Positions 36,963 to 45,095 of a stretch of DNA of 59,638 nt are shown one piece after another (position 1 is the first letter of the stretch; every line of letters begins with the position of its first letter). Location of the stretch: contig CAMYNL010000019.1 in assembly GCA_947259705.1 (NCBI GenBank), positions 1 to 59,638 of the forward strand. The letters run 5' to 3'. This stretch comes from an uncultured Gammaproteobacteria bacterium. GTDB lineage: Bacteria > Pseudomonadota > Gammaproteobacteria > Arenicellales > JAANXG01. The translations under genes and the position numbers were made by a program. The notes under the pieces were generated by a model. It was not told where the DNA came from. It did no database searches and was given only the letters and a program-made list of their open reading frames with translations.

Positions 36963-37373
36963 ATGCGAAGACCGCTGGCCAGGGCCACTGCGGACGAAGA
37001 CGAATCCAGCATCGACATTACGCCGATGCTGGACGTGGTCTTCATCATGCTGATTTTCTTCATAGTCACCGCCACCTTCGTCAAGGAGGCCGGCATAGAC
37101 GTCAACCGGCCCGACGCGGCGACGGCGGTCAAGCAGGAGCATGCCAACATCCTGGTCGCCATCAGTGCCGACAATGAGATCTGGATCGACCGCCGCCAGG
37201 TAGACATCCGTTCGGTGCGGCCGAATATCGAGCGCCTGCACGCGGAAAATCCCCAGGGCTCGGTTGTGATCCAGGCGGACAAGGACTCCAGGACCGATAC
37301 CCTGATCAAGGTGATGGACGCTGCCCGCTCGGCGGGCGTATTCAATATCGCCATCGCCGCCCAGGAACCCTGA
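36963..37373 (+). CDS. exbD: ExbD-type biopolymer transport protein
   Basis: A 136-residue protein with one N-terminal membrane span. The motif DITPMLDVVFIMLIFFIVTATF carries the proton-carrying aspartate (in MLD). A periplasmic domain of about 90 residues follows. The TonB-side context LIKVMDAARSAGV is typical. GAGGTAG precedes the ATG. It sits between exbB and tonB in the operon. Confidence 0.95.
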   Translation: MRRPLARATADEDESSIDITPMLDVVFIMLIFFIVTATFVKEAGIDVNRPDAATAVKQEHANILVAISADNEIWIDRRQVDIRSVRPNIERLHAENPQGSVVIQADKDSRTDTLIKVMDAARSAGVFNIAIAAQEP

Positions 37374-37394
37374 GCGGTCGTTCTCGCGGCCATC

Positions 37395-38054
37395 GTGACC
37401 ACGGAAACAATCGGAATTCCATACGGCAGCGGCAGTGCCCGCGCGCTGCGCTGGCTGGTGGGATTGTTGCTGGCGATGATGGTCACACTCGGCCTGTTCT
37501 GGACCATGCATTACCTGATTTCCACCGCGGACCGCAGCCTCGAAGAAGCGCGGCGGGGGCACGTGGTGGACTTCGTACGCGTCAAGCGCGAGGAAATCGT
37601 GCAGCGCCGCAAGCTGAAACCGGAAAAACCACCCGCGCCGGCAGTACCGCCGCCGGAGCCGCCGGCCCCGGAGCTGGAGGACATCAGGCCCCGCGCGGAC
37701 AAGATCAGCATCGGCACGGTGCCGGTGGCTACCGACATCAGGCTTTCGGCCGGGGGTTTCAGTCTCGGGTTCGGAGAGGGCGATTTTCTGCCCATTGTCA
37801 AGGTTGCGCCCATCTATCCCGGCCGCGCGTTGACGCGTGGCATCGAGGGCCACGTCATACTGGAATTCACCGTGACCCGGGTGGGCACCGTGAAGGACGT
37901 GAAGGTCGTGGAATCGGTGCCCGACAGCAAGATCTTCCATAAGGCGGCCATCGAGGCGGCGCTGAAGTTCAAGTACAAGCCGCGCATCATCGACGGCCAG
38001 CCGGTGGAGGTGCCTGGAGTACGCAACAAATTCACCTTCCGCATAGAAAACTAA
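37395..38054 (+). CDS. tonB: TonB-family energy transducer
   Basis: A 219-residue TonB2-type protein. A cytosolic N-terminus leads to a membrane helix (ALRWLVGLLLAMMVTLGLF), then a short proline-rich spacer (KPPAPAVPPPEPPAPELE) and a C-terminal TonB domain (PIYPGRALTRGIEGHVILEF, AIEAALKFKYKPRI). The proline region is much shorter than in E. coli TonB, as usual for TonB2. It starts with GTG at 37395. It should transmit energy to outer-membrane receptors for iron chelates or vitamin B12. Confidence 0.93.
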   Translation: MTTETIGIPYGSGSARALRWLVGLLLAMMVTLGLFWTMHYLISTADRSLEEARRGHVVDFVRVKREEIVQRRKLKPEKPPAPAVPPPEPPAPELEDIRPRADKISIGTVPVATDIRLSAGGFSLGFGEGDFLPIVKVAPIYPGRALTRGIEGHVILEFTVTRVGTVKDVKVVESVPDSKIFHKAAIEAALKFKYKPRIIDGQPVEVPGVRNKFTFRIEN

Positions 38055-38063
38055 CAGAAAGTC

Positions 38064-39359
38064 ATGATGCCTGCGGCTCGTTCATATCTCCGCGCATTGC
38101 TCAGTGTGGCCGCATTGGCAACGGTAACGTTCGCGTCTGCCGTCGATGCGCAACAGCAGGGCGGCAGGGAGACCCGAAGGGCGGTGGTAATGAGTGAGGC
38201 GGTGTACAAACAACTTCAGGCAGCGCAGCAGGCGATGGAGAAACAGGATCATGCCGGTGCGCTGAAACTGCTTGGCGATGCCGGCGCCGCGAAAAAGCTG
38301 TCGCCCTACGAAAGCGCCCAGATCTGGAACCTCGCGGGTTACGTCCATTACCTCACTGAAGATTATACGCAGGCCATCAAGGCCTATGAGAACGTGCTGA
38401 AGCAGGGGGATTTGCCCGCGGCATTGGTGCAGAGCACCCTGAAGACATTGAGCCAGCTTTATTTCATCGTGGAGGACTACCCCCGGGCGCTCATCAACGC
38501 GCAGCGCTTGATCGGTGGAGTGGAAAAACCCGATCCGGAGTTGCACCTTCTGCTGGGGCAGATTTATTTCCAGATGGGGCGATACCGGGACGCCCTGGAA
38601 CCCGTCAAGACCGCCGTCGCCGGCTACCGTGCCCAGGGCCAGGCTCCCAAGGAAAACTGGCTGCTACTGCTGCGTGTGATCTACCACGAGCTGCAGGACT
38701 ACCGCGCCATGGTAACGGTACTCAAGGAGCTGCTGGAACTGTATCCCAAGGACCAGTACCTGCTGACCCTGGCCGGCATCTACAGCGAGCTCGGTGACAC
38801 CAAAAAGCAATTGACCTACACCGAAGCATTGTATGAGAGGGGCCTGCTGGATACACCCGGCCACCTCGCCAATCTTGCCAATCTCTACCTGCTGCATGAA
38901 TTGCCTTACAAGGCGGCGGTGCTGCTGGAGAAGGAGATCGCCGCGCGAAAAGTCGAGGAGTCAGTCAAGAACCTGCGCCTGCTGTCCCAGGCCTGGTATC
39001 AGGCGCGAGAGGACGAGCGCGCGATACCGCCGCTGGCCCGCGCCGCGAAACTGTCCGAGGAAGGCGAACTGGAGGTGAGGCTGGCCCAGTCGCACATCAA
39101 TCTCGAACAGTGGGACGAGGCGGCGGCAGCAATCCGCCGCGGCCTCAAGAAGGGTGGCGTGAAGCGCCCCGACACCGCCAACATGCTGCTGGGCATCGCG
39201 CTGTTCAACCTGCAGCAGTTGCAGCAGGCACGCGACGCCTTCACCGAGGCTCGGGACGATCGCCGCAGCGCCAAGTCCGCCGCACAATGGATCACCTACA
39301 TCGACAGCGAACGCGCCCGGCTCGAGGCCCTCGCCGACTACGGGCTCAGCGACGGATAA
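38064..39359 (+). CDS. TPR-repeat protein closing the TonB operon
   Basis: A 431-residue exported protein. The signal peptide ends SAVDA. Multiple tetratricopeptide repeats follow: AQIWNLAGYVHYLTEDYTQAIKAYENVL, LLLGQIYFQMGRYRDALEPVK, and YLLTLAGIYSELGDTKKQL. TPR proteins of this kind flank TonB2 clusters in Vibrio and relatives and probably scaffold the complex in the periplasm. It begins 9 nt after tonB. Its stop codon lies 5 nt before the left end of the transposase element. Confidence 0.88.
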   Translation: MMPAARSYLRALLSVAALATVTFASAVDAQQQGGRETRRAVVMSEAVYKQLQAAQQAMEKQDHAGALKLLGDAGAAKKLSPYESAQIWNLAGYVHYLTEDYTQAIKAYENVLKQGDLPAALVQSTLKTLSQLYFIVEDYPRALINAQRLIGGVEKPDPELHLLLGQIYFQMGRYRDALEPVKTAVAGYRAQGQAPKENWLLLLRVIYHELQDYRAMVTVLKELLELYPKDQYLLTLAGIYSELGDTKKQLTYTEALYERGLLDTPGHLANLANLYLLHELPYKAAVLLEKEIAARKVEESVKNLRLLSQAWYQAREDERAIPPLARAAKLSEEGELEVRLAQSHINLEQWDEAAAAIRRGLKKGGVKRPDTANMLLGIALFNLQQLQQARDAFTEARDDRRSAKSAAQWITYIDSERARLEALADYGLSDG

Positions 39360-39364
39360 AAAAG

Positions 39365-39394
39365 AAAAGGGGTCGGTGACAAATGAGAATCATT
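39365..39394 (+). repeat. Left inverted repeat of the transposase element, Fur-box-like
   Basis: Begins AAAAGGGGTCGGTGACAAAT and ends in AATGAGAATCATT, which equals the core of a common Fur-box form. A possible promoter just downstream (TTGTGC 39403-39408, 17 nt, TAAACT 39426-39431) could drive the transposase gene and be covered by a regulator binding here. Confidence 0.75.
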
Positions 39395-39472
39395 TGCACT
39401 AATTGTGCGTAAGCTGGAGCGGAGGTAAACTCGCGTTATTCAGGGATTGATGACAAGCAAAAGGGATTCGAG

Positions 39473-40177
39473 ATGCCAAGGAAACCACGAATGTATGTGG
39501 CGGGATTGCCCTGTCACCTCATTCAGCGCGGTAACAACCGCCAGGCCTGTTTCTTCTCCACCGGCGACCGCCGGCTGTACATTCAATATCTGCAGGACGC
39601 GTGCCATCGGTACCGGGTGCAGGTGCATGCCTACGTGCTGATGACCAATCACGTGCATTTGCTGCTGACTCCGCAGGATCGGGAAGGCGTCTCGCGGGTG
39701 ATGCAGTCAGTGGGACGCAGATACGTGCAGCACGTCAATGCCTGCCGCCGGCGCAGCGGAACGCTTTGGGAAGGCCGACACAAGGCAAGCCTCGTGGAGG
39801 CAGAACGTTACTTGATTGCCTGCTATCGGTATATCGAGCTCAATCCCGTTCGGGCAGGCTTGGTCGACAAACCGGGCGACTATTGCTGGTCGAGTTATCG
39901 ACGCAACGCCGAAGGCGCACCTGACCCGCTTGTTACCGATCACCCGGTTTACCGCGCGCTTGGCCAAAACCCGGAGATGTGGGCGCAACGTTACCGGGAG
40001 CTGTTTCGGTGCGACCTGGACTCGAAGCAGCTCTATGCCATCCGCAACGCGGCGAATTTTTCCACGCCCCTGGGTGACGCTCGCTTCAAGGCCGAGATCG
40101 AGGCCCGGCTGGGCGTCGCGTTCGGCCTTGGCAAGCGCGGCCGCCCGAAATCCTTTGAGCAGTCCAGTTGCGAATGA
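39473..40177 (+). CDS. REP-associated tyrosine transposase (Y1/IS200-like, RAYT)
   Basis: A 234-residue HUH single-strand transposase relative. The start PRKPRMYVAGLPCHLIQRGNNRQ is typical. The metal-binding HUH motif is NHVHLLL near residue 60, and the catalytic tyrosine region is RRYVQHVNACRRRSGTLWEGRHKASLV. YIELNPVRAGLV is the conserved helix of the family. RAYTs act on palindromic REP-like DNA, here probably the flanking inverted ends. The stop codon TGA (40175-40177) lies inside the right repeat. Confidence 0.93.
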   Translation: MPRKPRMYVAGLPCHLIQRGNNRQACFFSTGDRRLYIQYLQDACHRYRVQVHAYVLMTNHVHLLLTPQDREGVSRVMQSVGRRYVQHVNACRRRSGTLWEGRHKASLVEAERYLIACYRYIELNPVRAGLVDKPGDYCWSSYRRNAEGAPDPLVTDHPVYRALGQNPEMWAQRYRELFRCDLDSKQLYAIRNAANFSTPLGDARFKAEIEARLGVAFGLGKRGRPKSFEQSSCE

Positions 40178-40202
40178 TTATCATTTGTCACCGACCCCTT
40201 TT
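40173..40202 (-). repeat. Right inverted repeat of the transposase element, Fur-box-like
   Basis: Inverse of 39365-39394 with one mismatch. It begins AATGATTATCATT, an almost perfect palindrome equal to the core of the classical Fur consensus, then TTGTCACCGACCCCTTTT. It contains the transposase stop codon and, on the minus strand, the new stop codon of the truncated hydrogenase-operon gene. Confidence 0.75.
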
Positions 40203-40292
40203 TAGCACCGGCATCGTGATGTGGTCGCCGTGAGCGTGCGCGGTAGAAGCGGTGACGATCACGGCCAGGGTCAGGAGCAGTCTGTTCAGCAT
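40188..40292 (-). pseudogene. 5' fragment of an exported protein gene, cut by the transposase element
   Basis: An ATG at 40292, preceded by TGAGGAAT at proper spacing and only 10 nt after the hydrogenase large-subunit stop, opens a frame with a textbook signal peptide: MLNRLLL, then a hydrophobic core, then TASTAHA. The mature part begins HGDHITMPVL and then runs into the element, where a TGA (40188-40190) ends it after 34 codons. About 30 codons are native. No remainder lies on the other side of the element. The His-rich mature start hints at metal binding. The original protein is unknown. Confidence 0.75.
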
Positions 40293-40302
40293 GGATAATT
40301 CC

Positions 40303-42030
40303 TCAACGTACCTTAACCTGGACGAGTTCTTCGCCGTCGGGATCGCTCACGTGAACGGCACAGGCGATGCAGGGATCAAAACTGTGGATGGTGCGCAGGA
40401 TCTCCAGGGGCTGCTTGGGGTCGTGCAGCCGGTGCCCGGCGAGGGCGGCCTCGTAGGGCCCGGGCTGGCCCTCGGCGTCGCGGGGGCCGGCATTCCAGGT
40501 GCTGGGTACCACGGCCTGGTAGTTGGCGATCTTCTCGTTTTCGATGACGATCCAGTGCGCCAGCCCGCCGCGCGGCGCTTCCATGAAGCCGACTCCCCGG
40601 GCGTTGCGCGGCCAGGTCGACGGGTCCCACAGTGCCTCGTTGAAGGTGCGCGTGTCGCCGGCGCGGATGTTGGCGATGAGCTGGTCGTACCAGCCCTGCA
40701 TGGCGTCCGCGATGACCTTGGTCTCCAGGGTGCGGGCGGCGGTGCGGCCGAGGGTTGAGAACAGCGCCTCCACCGGCACGTCCAGGGTCTTCAAAGTCAT
40801 GTTCACGAGCTCCCTGGTCTGCTCGTGGCCGGTGGCGTAAAGCATCAGCACCCTGGCCAGCGGGCCGACTTCCATCGACTTGCCCTTCCAGCGCGGCGAC
40901 TTGAGCCAGGAGTAACCCTGGTTGACATCGAGCTGCTTGAACGGCGGCTCGGGACCCGTGTAGTTCAACTCGGTCTCGCCGTCGTAAGGGTGCAGGCCGG
41001 TCTGCTTGCCGTTTTCGTAGTCGTACCATGAATGGGTCACGTACTCCTGGATCTCGTCGGCGGCGTTCATGTCCACCTCGTGTACCGTGGACAGGTCGCG
41101 GTTCAGTATCACGCCGGCCGGTATCAGGTACGATGACGGATCGTTCATGCTGGTGGCCGGCATGTCGCCATAGGTCAGGAAGTTGCCGACGCCTTCCCCC
41201 TGCGCCCCCCAATCCTTGTAGAAGCCTGCCACGGCCAGGGTGTCAGGGACATAGACCTGGTCCACGAAGGTGCGCATGTGGTCGATGATGTTCTTCACCT
41301 TCTGCAGGCCGGTGATGTTCACCGCCGTGGCGCCTTCCCCGCTCTCCAGGCTCAGGGCGCTGGGCATGCCGCCCACCACGAAGTTGGGGTGCGGGTTCTT
41401 GCCGCCGAAAATGGTGTGCAGCTGCACCACGTCACGCTGCCAGGCCAGCGCCTCCAGGTAATGTGCCACCGCCATCAGGTTGGCCTCCGGCGGCAGCTTG
41501 TAGGCCGGGTGGCCCCAGTAGGCGTTGGCGAAGATGCCGAGCTGGCCGCTCTCCACGAATCCCTTCAGCTTCTTTTTCATGTCGCTGAAGTAGCCCGGCG
41601 ACGACTTGGGATAACTGCTCAGGCTCTGGGCCAGGTCCGAGGTGGCCTTGGGGTCCGCATCCAGTGCCGATACCACGTCCACCCAGTCCAGGGCGTGCAG
41701 GTGGTAGAAGTGCATGACGTGGTCGTGCACGTACTGGGCGCCGATCATCAGGTTGCGGATCAGCTGGGCGTTGGGTGGAATTTCATAATTGAGGGCGTTT
41801 TCCACCGCCCGCACCGAGGCCAGGCCGTGCACCAGGGTGCAGACGCCGCAGATGCGCTGGGCGAAGGCCCATGCCTCGCGCGGATCGCGGCCGCGCAGGA
41901 TGATCTCGATGCCCCGAACCATGGTGCCGGAGGAATAGGCTTGGGCAATCTTGTCGCCGTCCATCTGCGCCTCGATTCGCAGGTGGCCCTCGATGCGGGT
42001 GATTGGGTCGACTACGATTCGTTCGTTCAT
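40303..42030 (-). CDS. hynL: [NiFe]-hydrogenase large subunit (Isp-type operon)
   Basis: A 575-residue subunit carrying the NiFe(CN)2CO active site. The N-terminal ligands are in RICGVCTLVHGLASV and the C-terminal ligands in DPCIACAVH. Processing after that histidine would remove a 15-residue tail (VSDPDGEELVQVKVR). FYHLHALDWVDVVSALDADP and the surrounding sequence match membrane-bound group 1 uptake enzymes. Order small subunit-isp1-isp2-large subunit is that of the Isp-type (group 1e) enzymes of Thiocapsa, Allochromatium and Aquifex. It should be exported with the Tat-tagged small subunit and oxidise H2. Confidence 0.95.
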   Translation of the reverse strand: MNERIVVDPITRIEGHLRIEAQMDGDKIAQAYSSGTMVRGIEIILRGRDPREAWAFAQRICGVCTLVHGLASVRAVENALNYEIPPNAQLIRNLMIGAQYVHDHVMHFYHLHALDWVDVVSALDADPKATSDLAQSLSSYPKSSPGYFSDMKKKLKGFVESGQLGIFANAYWGHPAYKLPPEANLMAVAHYLEALAWQRDVVQLHTIFGGKNPHPNFVVGGMPSALSLESGEGATAVNITGLQKVKNIIDHMRTFVDQVYVPDTLAVAGFYKDWGAQGEGVGNFLTYGDMPATSMNDPSSYLIPAGVILNRDLSTVHEVDMNAADEIQEYVTHSWYDYENGKQTGLHPYDGETELNYTGPEPPFKQLDVNQGYSWLKSPRWKGKSMEVGPLARVLMLYATGHEQTRELVNMTLKTLDVPVEALFSTLGRTAARTLETKVIADAMQGWYDQLIANIRAGDTRTFNEALWDPSTWPRNARGVGFMEAPRGGLAHWIVIENEKIANYQAVVPSTWNAGPRDAEGQPGPYEAALAGHRLHDPKQPLEILRTIHSFDPCIACAVHVSDPDGEELVQVKVR

Positions 42031-42039
42031 GATTCAGTC

Positions 42040-43347
42040 TTACTCCTTCGCGGTGGAAGTGGACTCCCCGGTGTCCGCTCTATTGGAAACGGCCAGGTGT
42101 TCCGCCAGCATTTCGGCCAGGCCGACGACCTCGATGTCTTCATCCAGGTGGTTGTCCTCCAGACCTTCCTCCAGCATATTGCGGCAATTCGAGCAGGCGG
42201 TGACCAGCTTGGCGACCCCCATGCCCTCGAGTTGGTGTTTCTTGCGGTCGAACGCCTTGCGGCGGATCGGGTCGGCGCGCTCGTTGGCGCTCACGCCCCC
42301 GCCACCGCCGCAGCACCAGTTCATGATGCCGTGTTCCTCCATCTCCACGAAATCCTTGGCCACCATGTTGAGCAGGTTGCGCGGGGGTTCGACGATGCCG
42401 CCGCGGCGCACGATCTGGCAGGGATCATGGAAGGTCACGCGCTGGTCCTCGAATCCGTCGGTCTTGAGCCTGCCTTCTGCGCGCAGCTCGTCCAGCAGCT
42501 CGAGGATATGGATGACCTTGAACGGATAGGCGCGCCCCACCAGGTTGGGTCCCTCCCAGCGCAGCGCGGTGTAGGCGTGTCCGCACTCGGGGCTGATCAC
42601 GTACTTGACCTTGAGCGCCTCGGCGGCATCGACGATGCGCTGCACCAGCTGGGCGGCGAGATCACTGGAGCCGATCTGCATGCCGCTGTTGGTGGCCTCG
42701 AAGGCCTTGGAGGCCAGCGTCCAGGAGACCTTGGCTTCGTCGAAGATGCGTGTCACCGCGGAGATGATCTCCGAGAACTGCATGATCTCCGCGGAGGAAA
42801 GCAGCATCAAATAGTCCGCCCCTTCCTGGTCCAGTGGTACGGTGAGCCCGGTCTCCGCCTCCGCGGCCTTGATCTGCGCCTGCAGCGCCGGCAATCGCAC
42901 GCCCATGGGGCTGCCGATGCGTATGGAGCGCGAGGTGGCGGCCTTCAATCCCTCGGGCGCATAACCGGCGGCCACCATGCCTTCTCGCATCTTGCGGATC
43001 ATATAGGTGATGTCATTACCCACCGGGCAGACCATGGAGCAGCGCCCGCACAGGGTACAGCTGTCATAAACCAGGGGCTCCCATTCCTTGAGCTCGTCCT
43101 CGGTAACCGGCTTGCTGAAGCCCAGGCGCTTGGCCAGGCGGCCCCAGAAGGTGTACTCCTGCTGCCAGACCCGGCGCATCGGCTCCAGCTTGTGGATCGG
43201 CGTGTACTTGGGATCGCCGGTCTCGGTGAAGAACAGGCAGGCATCAGCGCAGATGCCGCAGTGCACGCAGGAGGTGAAGAAGGACGCGATGGGGGCGTCG
43301 ATCTGGGCGACCCAGGTGCGGATGCCGCGTTCCAGTGATGTGCTCAT
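42040..43347 (-). CDS. isp2: Isp2: HdrD-like iron-sulfur protein of the hydrogenase operon
   Basis: A 435-residue cytoplasm-facing protein. Two [4Fe-4S] ferredoxin motifs (CGICADACLFF near residue 35, CTLCGRCSMVCPVG near 105) are followed by two CCG-type cysteine-rich domains, visible in CGHAYTALRWEG, FHDPCQIVRRGG, NWCCGGGGGV and TACSNCRNML. This is the layout of heterodisulfide reductase subunit D and DsrK. The start at 43347 overlaps the isp1 stop by 4 nt. It probably links the hydrogenase through Isp1 to quinone or a thiol/disulfide partner. Confidence 0.93.
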   Translation of the reverse strand: MSTSLERGIRTWVAQIDAPIASFFTSCVHCGICADACLFFTETGDPKYTPIHKLEPMRRVWQQEYTFWGRLAKRLGFSKPVTEDELKEWEPLVYDSCTLCGRCSMVCPVGNDITYMIRKMREGMVAAGYAPEGLKAATSRSIRIGSPMGVRLPALQAQIKAAEAETGLTVPLDQEGADYLMLLSSAEIMQFSEIISAVTRIFDEAKVSWTLASKAFEATNSGMQIGSSDLAAQLVQRIVDAAEALKVKYVISPECGHAYTALRWEGPNLVGRAYPFKVIHILELLDELRAEGRLKTDGFEDQRVTFHDPCQIVRRGGIVEPPRNLLNMVAKDFVEMEEHGIMNWCCGGGGGVSANERADPIRRKAFDRKKHQLEGMGVAKLVTACSNCRNMLEEGLEDNHLDEDIEVVGLAEMLAEHLAVSNRADTGESTSTAKE

Positions 43348-44003
43348 GACTGCACCCCCTTTACCCCGGCGATCGCGCCGTTGTACCAGCGCGAGATGAA
43401 GGTGGTGATGATGTGGCTGAGCTTGGTGAACGGTATCGCGATCAGCAGCAGCTCGAAGCTCAGTATATGGGTGGCCAGCAGGGTCTTGTAGGGAATGCCG
43501 ACGCGGTTGATGAGCAGAAAGCCAGTAATCAACGGGAAAAAGGTCAGGAACCAGGTCAGGTAGTCCTGGTAGTCCGACAACATGCGCTTCACCGGATCGG
43601 TCAGGCGGTGGGCCAGCAGCGCCAGCAGGGCGGCGATGCCGAGCACCGCGGTGATGGTGATCAGCAGCGGCGGCAGCGCCGGCCAGCCGAAACCGAGCAG
43701 GCTGCGGAACATCTCGACGTGCTGCGCCAGGAAGAACAGCGTGACGAGGAAAGCGATGTGAAAGATGTAGCCGGCCACCAGGGTGACATAGCCGCGGGTG
43801 GTGAGCTTGGCTCGGGTGAAGGAACGCCGCCACATGGTGCCGACGCCGTGCGTCCACTCGGAACCGCGGGGCTCGGCCAGGCTCTGCTTGCGGCCGATGA
43901 GATAGTTTTCCAGCACCCGGTAGACCATGCCGACGATGAACACGGCGAGGGCGATCTGCATGCCGGGTCCGCGTACCCAGTTGAGGAACTCTGTTTCGGT
44001 CAT
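43344..44003 (-). CDS. isp1: Isp1: cytochrome b-like membrane subunit
   Basis: A 219-residue integral membrane protein with five spans, of the DsrM/NarI-like family. Histidines in GYIFHIAFLVTLFFLAQH and LLATHILSFELLL are candidate haem b ligands. GAGGAG lies 15 nt before the ATG. It is in tight operon with the small subunit (3-nt gap) and isp2 (ATGA overlap). Expected to anchor the complex and carry electrons from the periplasmic hydrogenase across the membrane. Confidence 0.92.
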   Translation of the reverse strand: MTETEFLNWVRGPGMQIALAVFIVGMVYRVLENYLIGRKQSLAEPRGSEWTHGVGTMWRRSFTRAKLTTRGYVTLVAGYIFHIAFLVTLFFLAQHVEMFRSLLGFGWPALPPLLITITAVLGIAALLALLAHRLTDPVKRMLSDYQDYLTWFLTFFPLITGFLLINRVGIPYKTLLATHILSFELLLIAIPFTKLSHIITTFISRWYNGAIAGVKGVQS

Positions 44004-44006
44004 GGC

Positions 44007-45095
44007 TCAGGACTCCTCAATATCGTCAATGGTGAGTTTCTCGTGCCGGGCCTGGGCCCGGGCACGGTGGGAGCGGTTCATCCGGCCGATGGCGGCGCCG
44101 GCGGCGGCGCCGGCGAGGGCGGCGACGCCCGCCAGCGTGCCGACGTCGGCGGTGGTCGCGGACAGCGGCCGGTAGAAACCGCCGCTGTCCCAGAAATCCG
44201 GTTCCGAGCAGCCGAAGCAGCCATGGCCGCTCTGGATCGGGAAGCTGGTGCCCGAGTTCCACTTGCTGACGGCACAGGCGTTGTAGGTGACCGGGCCCTT
44301 GCAGCCGAGCTTGTACAGACACCAGCCTTGTTGCGCGCCTTCGTCGTCGAAGGTCTCGGCGAACAGCCCCTTGTCATAGAACGGCCGCCGGTAGCAGCGG
44401 TCGTGGATGGTCTGACCAAAGAAGGCGGTGGGCCGGCCCAGGTCGTCCAGTTCCGGTACCTTGCCGAAGGTCAGGTAATGGGCCAGCACGCCGGTGATGA
44501 CGATGGGGATCGGCGGGCAGCCCGACACGTTGATGATCGGCTTGTCCTTGATGATGTCCGATACCGCCACCGCACCGGTGGGATTGGGGTTGGCGTGGGG
44601 GATGCCGCCAAACGCGGCACAAGTGCCGACGGCGACAATGGCGGCGGCGCCCGCGGCGGTCTCCTTGAGCATGTCGACGTTGCTGATGCCGGCAATGGTC
44701 GAGTAACCGGGATTGCCCAGCGGGATGGAGCCGTCCACCACCACCAGGTAACTGCCGTCATTCTCCTGCATGGCGTGCTCGCGGGCCTCCTCGGCGGCAC
44801 TGCCGGCGGCCACCTGCAGGGTGTGGTGGTAATCCAGCGAGATGCTGTCGAACAGCAGGCCCTCCAGGGTGGGGCTGTGGGAGCGGGTCAGCGACTCGGT
44901 GCAGCCGGTGCATTCCTGGAACGACAACCAGATCACCGACGGCCGGCGCGCATTGGACAACGCCTGGGCAACCGCCGGGACCATGGAAGGCGGCATCGCC
45001 ATCATCGACGCCGTGGCGGCGCAGAATTTCAGGAAGCCTCGCCGCGAGATGCCCTGACTGCTGAGTATCTCGCCGACGGTACGGGTGTCTTTCAT
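44007..45095 (-). CDS. hynS: [NiFe]-hydrogenase small subunit, Tat-exported
   Basis: A 362-residue iron-sulfur subunit. The Tat signal SRRGFLKFCAATASMM is at residues about 17-32. Proximal cluster ligands are in FQECTGCTES, with further cysteines in VGTCAAFGG and NVSGCPP. The distal/medial region is seen in HDRCYRRPFYD, LGCKGP and GHGCFGCSEPDFWD. A hydrophobic Gly/Ala segment near residue 320 can anchor it. It passes electrons from the NiFe site to Isp1. It overlaps the HupH-like gene by 4 nt. Confidence 0.95.
   Translation of the reverse strand: MKDTRTVGEILSSQGISRRGFLKFCAATASMMAMPPSMVPAVAQALSNARRPSVIWLSFQECTGCTESLTRSHSPTLEGLLFDSISLDYHHTLQVAAGSAAEEAREHAMQENDGSYLVVVDGSIPLGNPGYSTIAGISNVDMLKETAAGAAAIVAVGTCAAFGGIPHANPNPTGAVAVSDIIKDKPIINVSGCPPIPIVITGVLAHYLTFGKVPELDDLGRPTAFFGQTIHDRCYRRPFYDKGLFAETFDDEGAQQGWCLYKLGCKGPVTYNACAVSKWNSGTSFPIQSGHGCFGCSEPDFWDSGGFYRPLSATTADVGTLAGVAALAGAAAGAAIGRMNRSHRARAQARHEKLTIDDIEES

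Larger units (their letters stand above)
39365..40202 (+). mobile_element. RAYT-type transposase element with 30-bp inverted ends
   Basis: An 838-base unit with one transposase gene bounded by 30-base inverted repeats that differ at one position (39365-39394 and 40173-40202). No target-site duplication is apparent, in line with tyrosine (HUH) transposases. It separates the TonB2 operon from the hydrogenase operon and truncates an exported protein gene on its right. The core GGGGTC resembles the repeats near 28.7 and 30.5 kb and the palindrome at 56453. Confidence 0.85.

Noticed and set aside
41278-43338. Long plus-strand frame (686 codons) opposite the hydrogenase genes
   Set aside because: Its translation is repetitive, His/Gln/Gly-rich and family-less. 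It mirrors the high-GC codon pattern of hynL and isp2, which are unambiguous on the minus strand.
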